From an uncultured Alistipes sp. (GTDB lineage: Bacteria > Bacteroidota > Bacteroidia > Bacteroidales > Rikenellaceae), in assembly GCA_944320685.1 (NCBI GenBank), contig CALUIK010000003.1, positions 1 through 64,000 on the forward strand: DNA of 64,000 bases, in the 5' to 3' direction. Positions 59,917-64,000 of the stretch are shown piece after piece. Both the position numbers and the translations under genes were made by a program. The notes beneath the pieces are model-generated. The model was given only the letters and a program-made list of their open reading frames with translations, was not told the DNA's origin and did not search any database. How positions within the stretch are numbered: the first letter of the stretch is position 1; each line of letters begins with the position of its first letter.

Positions 59917-62646
59917 ATGAAGAGTAATATTGCAGTGAGGGTCGGCGCTTCCGTCGCGGTGCGCCTGTGCCGCTGTACGGTGATTCTTGCCGCCGTGGCT
60001 GCGGCAGCGGCCATGACGGCATGCGGCGGGGACGAGCGCGTGAAGATCGTGGGGTTGCGTTGCGAGTATGCGGATGAGCCGCTGGCGATTGACGGCGACA
60101 GCGTACGTTTTACGTGGCGGTATGAGAGTGACGAACCCGTCGCCTCGTTCCGTCAGCGCAAGGTCGAAGTGCGTGTCGCCAAGGACGAAGCTTCGCTGGC
60201 GGACGACGAGACGTGTGTGGTGACGAGCGGCCGCGTGCGGTGCGGACAGCTGGTGGCGTTGCCTACCGACAGCCTCGAAGCCGAGAGCCGTTACTGCTGG
60301 CAGGTGCGCGGCTACAACGCGTTGGGCGTGGAGACTATGGTTTCGCCCGTGGCGTGGTTCTCGACGGCGAAACTGCACGGTGCGGAGTGGAGCGCAAAAT
60401 GGATAACCGATGCCTTCGACAAGGATTATGAGCCTGCGCCGATGTTCCGCAAGCGTTTCCGCTTGAGCGGCGAGGTTGCGCGGGCGTCGCTCTACATCAG
60501 TGCGGCGGGATATTACGATGCGGCGATAAACGGCAGCCGCGTGTCGGACGATTGGCTCAACCCGGGATATACGCACTACGACAGGCGCAACCTATATATG
60601 GTGCATGATGTGACCGATCTTTTGCATGACGGCGACAATGTCATCACCGCTACGCTGGGCAACGGTTTCTACAACGAATATTCGGGTATGGCCGTATGGC
60701 AGTTCGAATCGGCGCGCTGGCGCAACCGCCCGCGCATGATATGCGAACTTCTGGTGGAATATGCCGACGGCCGCACGCAGAAGGTCCTCTCAAACTCGAC
60801 TTGGCGCACTGCTACGGGTCCCGTGCGCGGCAACGTGATATATGCCGGCGACATAATAGACGCGCGCTGCGAGGTGGAGGGGTGGAACGATCCGGCGATG
60901 GACGACAGCGCCTATCCCGCCGCCGTGGTGTGTGAGGCTCCGTCGCCGCTTCTGGTGGCGCAGCAGATGCCACCGATACGCGAAAGCGAAACGTGCGAGC
61001 CGGTGTCGGTGCGGCGGTTGTCGGATACGGTGTATGTCTTCAGTTTTGCCCGCAACATGACTGGCGTATGTACGCTGCGCGTGCGCGGCGAGGCCGGTAC
61101 GCGCATTACGATGGAGCATGGCGAACTGCTGCGTGACGACGGTACGGTCGAGATGCACAACATCGACTTCCATTCGCATCCTGTACGTGATTATTCGTTG
61201 CAGCGCGACATATTCTACCTGCGCGGGGACGGCGGGTTGGAGAGCTTCACGCCCCGTTTCCACTATAACGGTTTCCAATACGTCACGGTGAGGTCCGACC
61301 GTCCCGTCGAGCTCGACCGCAGCAGCCTGACAGCACATTTCCTGCATACCGACGTGCAGTCGGTGGGCGATTTCCGCTCGTCGAACGAACTTCTGAACAG
61401 CCTGTGGCAGGCCGTGCGCCGCTCGTACCTGTGCAACCTGCAGGGTATCCCGACCGATTGCCCCCATCGCGAGAAGAACGGCTGGACGGCCGACGCGCAC
61501 GTGAGCATCGATATAGGCCTTACGAACTACGACGCTATCACGGTCTATGAGAAGTGGATCGACGACATCGTGGACAACCAGCGCGAGGACGGCTCGATCT
61601 CGGGTATCATACCGAGCGCGGGGTGGGGCTACGACGACTGGATCGGTCCCGTGTGGGATGCCGCCATGTTCATTATTCCCAATGCCTTGTATAATTACTA
61701 CGGCGACGTGCGTGCCATCGAGAAGATATACCATACGGCGGAAAGGTATCTGGAGTACCTTGCCGCACGCGAGAACGGGGATGGTACCGTCACTTACGGC
61801 CTTGGCGACTGGTGTTTCTACAAGACGCAGACTCCGTCGGACTTTACCACCACCTGTTTCTACTATTACGACCAGAAGCTGATGGCGCGTTTTGCAGCCC
61901 TTACGGGGCGCGACGGTACGAAATACGAGGCTAAGGCAGCAGCCTTGCGTGAACTGATAAACACGAAATACCTCGATCCCGAGACGGGTGTCTATTCTAT
62001 CGGCCGTGTTACGGCGCAGGCCGTGCCGCTGGCGCTGGGCATAGTGCCCGAAAAGCTGGAGGCGAAGGTTGCCGCACGTCTAAACGATGTGGTCGTCGAG
62101 GACGGTTATACGTGTGACTTCGGCCTTTTGGGCAGCCGCTATGCGCTGCGTATGCTGGTCAAGCACGGCTATGTCGAGACGGCGTACCGTCTGGCTACAC
62201 AGACACGCCGCCCGTCGTGGGGCAATTGGATCGTCGAGGGATTCACCACACCCCTCGAGACGTGGGCCCTGCGCGAGAACTTCTCCGACTCGTCGGCCAA
62301 CCATGTCTTTTTCGGCGACATAGCGGCATGGATGCAGAGCGACATCGCCGGCATAAACTACGATGAGTCGAAGCCCGGCTTCGAGAATATCGTCATCCGC
62401 CCGCACTTCCCCGCCGAGATGGAGTGGGCCGAGGCTTCGTACCATTCGGTGCGCGGCGTGGTGCGTTCGGCTTGGCACCGCAGCCGCAACCATATCATCC
62501 TTGAGGTTACGATACCTCTCAATACTACCGCCACGATCTACACCGATGGCGTGTACAAGATCAAGGGCAACGGTTCGACCTACCGTTTCGTGGTGAACGA
62601 GCGGGCCGCAATGAAATACGCGGGGCCCGTAACGGAGCGGAAATGA
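59917..62646 (+). CDS. GH78 alpha-L-rhamnosidase, lipoprotein
   Basis: The 909-aa enzyme is a predicted lipoprotein (lipobox MTAC near residue 36). It has N-terminal beta-sandwich domains (WQVRGYNALG, then NLYMVHDVTDLLHDGDNVI), the catalytic (alpha/alpha)6 barrel with TDCPHREKNGWTADAHV and SGIIPSAGWGYDDWIGPVWD, and a C-terminal beta domain (SVRGVVRSAW). GH78 enzymes release L-rhamnose from plant pectin and glycosides. No SusC/D pair or other glycan genes are near it, so this is not a typical polysaccharide utilisation locus. Confidence 0.93.
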   Translation: MKSNIAVRVGASVAVRLCRCTVILAAVAAAAAMTACGGDERVKIVGLRCEYADEPLAIDGDSVRFTWRYESDEPVASFRQRKVEVRVAKDEASLADDETCVVTSGRVRCGQLVALPTDSLEAESRYCWQVRGYNALGVETMVSPVAWFSTAKLHGAEWSAKWITDAFDKDYEPAPMFRKRFRLSGEVARASLYISAAGYYDAAINGSRVSDDWLNPGYTHYDRRNLYMVHDVTDLLHDGDNVITATLGNGFYNEYSGMAVWQFESARWRNRPRMICELLVEYADGRTQKVLSNSTWRTATGPVRGNVIYAGDIIDARCEVEGWNDPAMDDSAYPAAVVCEAPSPLLVAQQMPPIRESETCEPVSVRRLSDTVYVFSFARNMTGVCTLRVRGEAGTRITMEHGELLRDDGTVEMHNIDFHSHPVRDYSLQRDIFYLRGDGGLESFTPRFHYNGFQYVTVRSDRPVELDRSSLTAHFLHTDVQSVGDFRSSNELLNSLWQAVRRSYLCNLQGIPTDCPHREKNGWTADAHVSIDIGLTNYDAITVYEKWIDDIVDNQREDGSISGIIPSAGWGYDDWIGPVWDAAMFIIPNALYNYYGDVRAIEKIYHTAERYLEYLAARENGDGTVTYGLGDWCFYKTQTPSDFTTTCFYYYDQKLMARFAALTGRDGTKYEAKAAALRELINTKYLDPETGVYSIGRVTAQAVPLALGIVPEKLEAKVAARLNDVVVEDGYTCDFGLLGSRYALRMLVKHGYVETAYRLATQTRRPSWGNWIVEGFTTPLETWALRENFSDSSANHVFFGDIAAWMQSDIAGINYDESKPGFENIVIRPHFPAEMEWAEASYHSVRGVVRSAWHRSRNHIILEVTIPLNTTATIYTDGVYKIKGNGSTYRFVVNERAAMKYAGPVTERK

Positions 62647-62714
62647 TACGTCGGTTCCATGCCGAGGAATCGCATGGGGGGGGGAGACCAAGTAGGGGAG
62701 CTCCTTCATGGCAG

Positions 62715-62755
62715 AAAAGCGTCCGGCTTCCCATGCGGGAAGCCGGACGCCGTTT
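62715..62755. terminator. Convergent terminator, GH78 / Clp
   Basis: A 14-bp stem (GCGTCCGGCTTCCC / GGGAAGCCGGACGC) with an ATGC loop. Its better T-run serves the minus-strand Clp gene. Confidence 0.85.
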
Positions 62756-62793
62756 CATTCATTTCGTAAAGCGGGTTGGATCTTTGCGCCGCG

Positions 62794-63999
62794 TCATGCC
62801 ACGCGCAGCGTTATTCGGTCGTTGCCGTCACTGTCTACGGTGACACTGCCGCCGTTGCGCAGTTTGCCGTCGATGATGAGTGTCGAGATCGGGTCCTCCA
62901 CCTCGTCGAGCAGCGTGCGCCGCAGGGCGCGCGCGCCGTACCGTGATTCATATCCCAACTGTGCGAGGCGGTGCCGTGCCTTGGGCGTGATGGTCACTTC
63001 GTACCCCAGTTGCCGTGTGCGGGAGAGCATGCCGTCGAGTTCCAGATCTACGATGCGTTCCACGTCGTCGATCGTGAGCGTGCGGAAATATATTATGTCG
63101 TCGATACGGTTGAGGAACTCGGGCGCGAATGTCCGTTCCAGCGCCTTGCGGTATTCCGTTTCGGGTGCGGCAGTGATGTTGGCATCCTTCGACAGGGTGT
63201 TGTATCCCACCTGCGAGCTCTTCTCGGCCGCGGCGCGCGAGCCGACGTTCGATGTCATTATTATCACCGTGTTGCGGAAGTCGACGGTGCGTCCCGCGCC
63301 GTCGGTGAGGCGCCCCTCGTCGAATATCTGCAGCATCGTGTTGAATACGTCGGGATGCGCCTTCTCGATCTCGTCGAAGAGTACGACGGCGTAGGGCTGG
63401 CGCCGTACGGCCTCGGTGAGCTGTCCGCCCTCGCCGTACCCGACATACCCGGGAGGCGAGCCTATGAGGCGAGCCACGTTGTGTTTCTCGCCGTACTCCG
63501 ACATGTCGATGCGGATAAGCCCGTGGCGCGTGTCGAAAAGCCATTGCGACAGTTCCTTGGCCAACAGCGTCTTCCCGACACCCGTGGGCCCCACGAAAAG
63601 GAATACCCCTATCGGGCGGCCGGCATCCTTCAACCCCGCGCGCGAGCGGCGCAGCGACCGCGAGACACGCTCGACTGCCTCCGACTGCCCGATGACGCGC
63701 CCCTGCAGGTAGCCGGCCAGCGAACGCAGGCGTTCGGCCTCGCTGCTTGAGATGCGGTCGGCGGGGATACCCGTCATGTCGGTTATCACGCGCTCGACAT
63801 CTGCAGCCTCTATGACGGCAGGATTGCTCTGCATGTCGCGGTGCCACGCCGCGCGCTGTTCGTTGAGGCGTGACTTGAGCGCCAGTTCGCGCAGGCGTGC
63901 CGTGGCCGCCTTCTCATAGATCAGGGCAGATACAGCCTCGCGCCGTTCGCGGGATGCGGCGTTCATCTGCCGTTCGGTCTCGCGGATGGCTTCGGGTTC
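62794..63999 (-). CDS. ClpC/ClpB-type ATPase, C-terminal part (partial)
   Basis: The visible 401 residues are the C-terminal part of a Hsp100 ATPase, open at the window end. They include the second AAA+ domain with Walker A VGPTGVGKTLL, Walker B VVLFDEIEKAHPDV, PPGYVGYGEGGQLTEAV as pore loop, sensor region IIMTSNVGSR, and the D2-small domain (FLNRIDDIIYFR, YGARALRRTLLDEVEDPIST). The linker between the domains (REAVSALIYEKAATARLREL) lies before it. The unfoldase may feed ClpP (ClpC) or dissolve aggregates (ClpB); the N-terminal half needed to decide is missing. Confidence 0.9.
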   Translation of the reverse strand, partial: EPEAIRETERQMNAASRERREAVSALIYEKAATARLRELALKSRLNEQRAAWHRDMQSNPAVIEAADVERVITDMTGIPADRISSSEAERLRSLAGYLQGRVIGQSEAVERVSRSLRRSRAGLKDAGRPIGVFLFVGPTGVGKTLLAKELSQWLFDTRHGLIRIDMSEYGEKHNVARLIGSPPGYVGYGEGGQLTEAVRRQPYAVVLFDEIEKAHPDVFNTMLQIFDEGRLTDGAGRTVDFRNTVIIMTSNVGSRAAAEKSSQVGYNTLSKDANITAAPETEYRKALERTFAPEFLNRIDDIIYFRTLTIDDVERIVDLELDGMLSRTRQLGYEVTITPKARHRLAQLGYESRYGARALRRTLLDEVEDPISTLIIDGKLRNGGSVTVDSDGNDRITLRVA

Positions 64000-64000
64000 A

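Noticed and set aside
58360..60576. 738-codon frame antisense to pepD and GH78
   Set aside because: Antisense shadow.
1..64000. CRISPR arrays, insertion sequences, prophage, known riboswitches
   Set aside because: No repeat-spacer pattern, transposase, integrase, phage gene or recognisable riboswitch core was seen.

Overview
The window reads as chromosomal DNA of a GC-rich gut Bacteroidales, most like Alistipes (Rikenellaceae). The signs are Bacteroidetes-type promoters (TTTG or TTG, about 20 bp, TAnnTTTG) before most transcription units, few Shine-Dalgarno sites, a TonB receptor, a fimbrillin/GLUG lipoprotein, GH78, and the order mce-mmdA-oadG-biotin carrier-mmdB. The genus is inference. 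I see no transposase, integrase, prophage or CRISPR array.

Layout. 1-60: the 3' end of a 5S rRNA gene and its terminator. 0.3-10 kb: a double GNAT acetyltransferase, pyruvate:ferredoxin oxidoreductase, a small barrel protein, and a leftward run recQ - DEDD exonuclease - RlmI-like methyltransferase. 9.9-13.4 kb: a probable metal-uptake locus (PqqD-like, Cys/His-rich HYC_CC_PP-like protein, TonB receptor with a CCNL motif, secreted HMA protein). 13.4-15 kb: an ECF sigma/anti-sigma pair divergent from a DUF6249-like membrane protein, with two matching ECF-type promoters between them. 15-32 kb: housekeeping genes (MBL hydrolase, plsC, parE-parC-aroK-murI-ftsK-lolA, gyrA, TPR protein).

32-45 kb is more accessory: GLUG lipoprotein with a 39-residue ORF upstream, DUF2089 and Yip1-like proteins, two tRNA-Pro genes, glutamate decarboxylase, a nuclease-like lipoprotein, an SPFH/ribbon-helix-helix/membrane trio, a zinc-less sirtuin overlapping a leaderless YkuD-type transpeptidase, a DUF5009 membrane acyltransferase, and meaB with a Cys-poor thioredoxin-like partner. 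45-51.7 kb: the sodium-pumping methylmalonyl-CoA decarboxylase operon, a convergent lipoprotein that copies the pump's sodium-site motif, and malic enzyme. 52-55 kb: a threonine operon (thrB-thrC) behind a Thr/Ile-rich leader peptide. 55-58 kb: rplM-rpsI, a structured leader, rpsB-tsf. 58-64 kb: pepD, a GH78 rhamnosidase, and the C-terminal part of a Clp ATPase cut by the window end.

How the genes connect: PFOR, malic enzyme, methylmalonyl-CoA epimerase, the decarboxylase pump and MeaB fit the succinate-propionate fermentation of Bacteroidales, in which decarboxylation of methylmalonyl-CoA exports sodium. The most unusual observations are the lipoprotein carrying two copies of the pump motif GGADGPTxI, the threonine attenuator-like leader peptide, and the paired ECF promoters.
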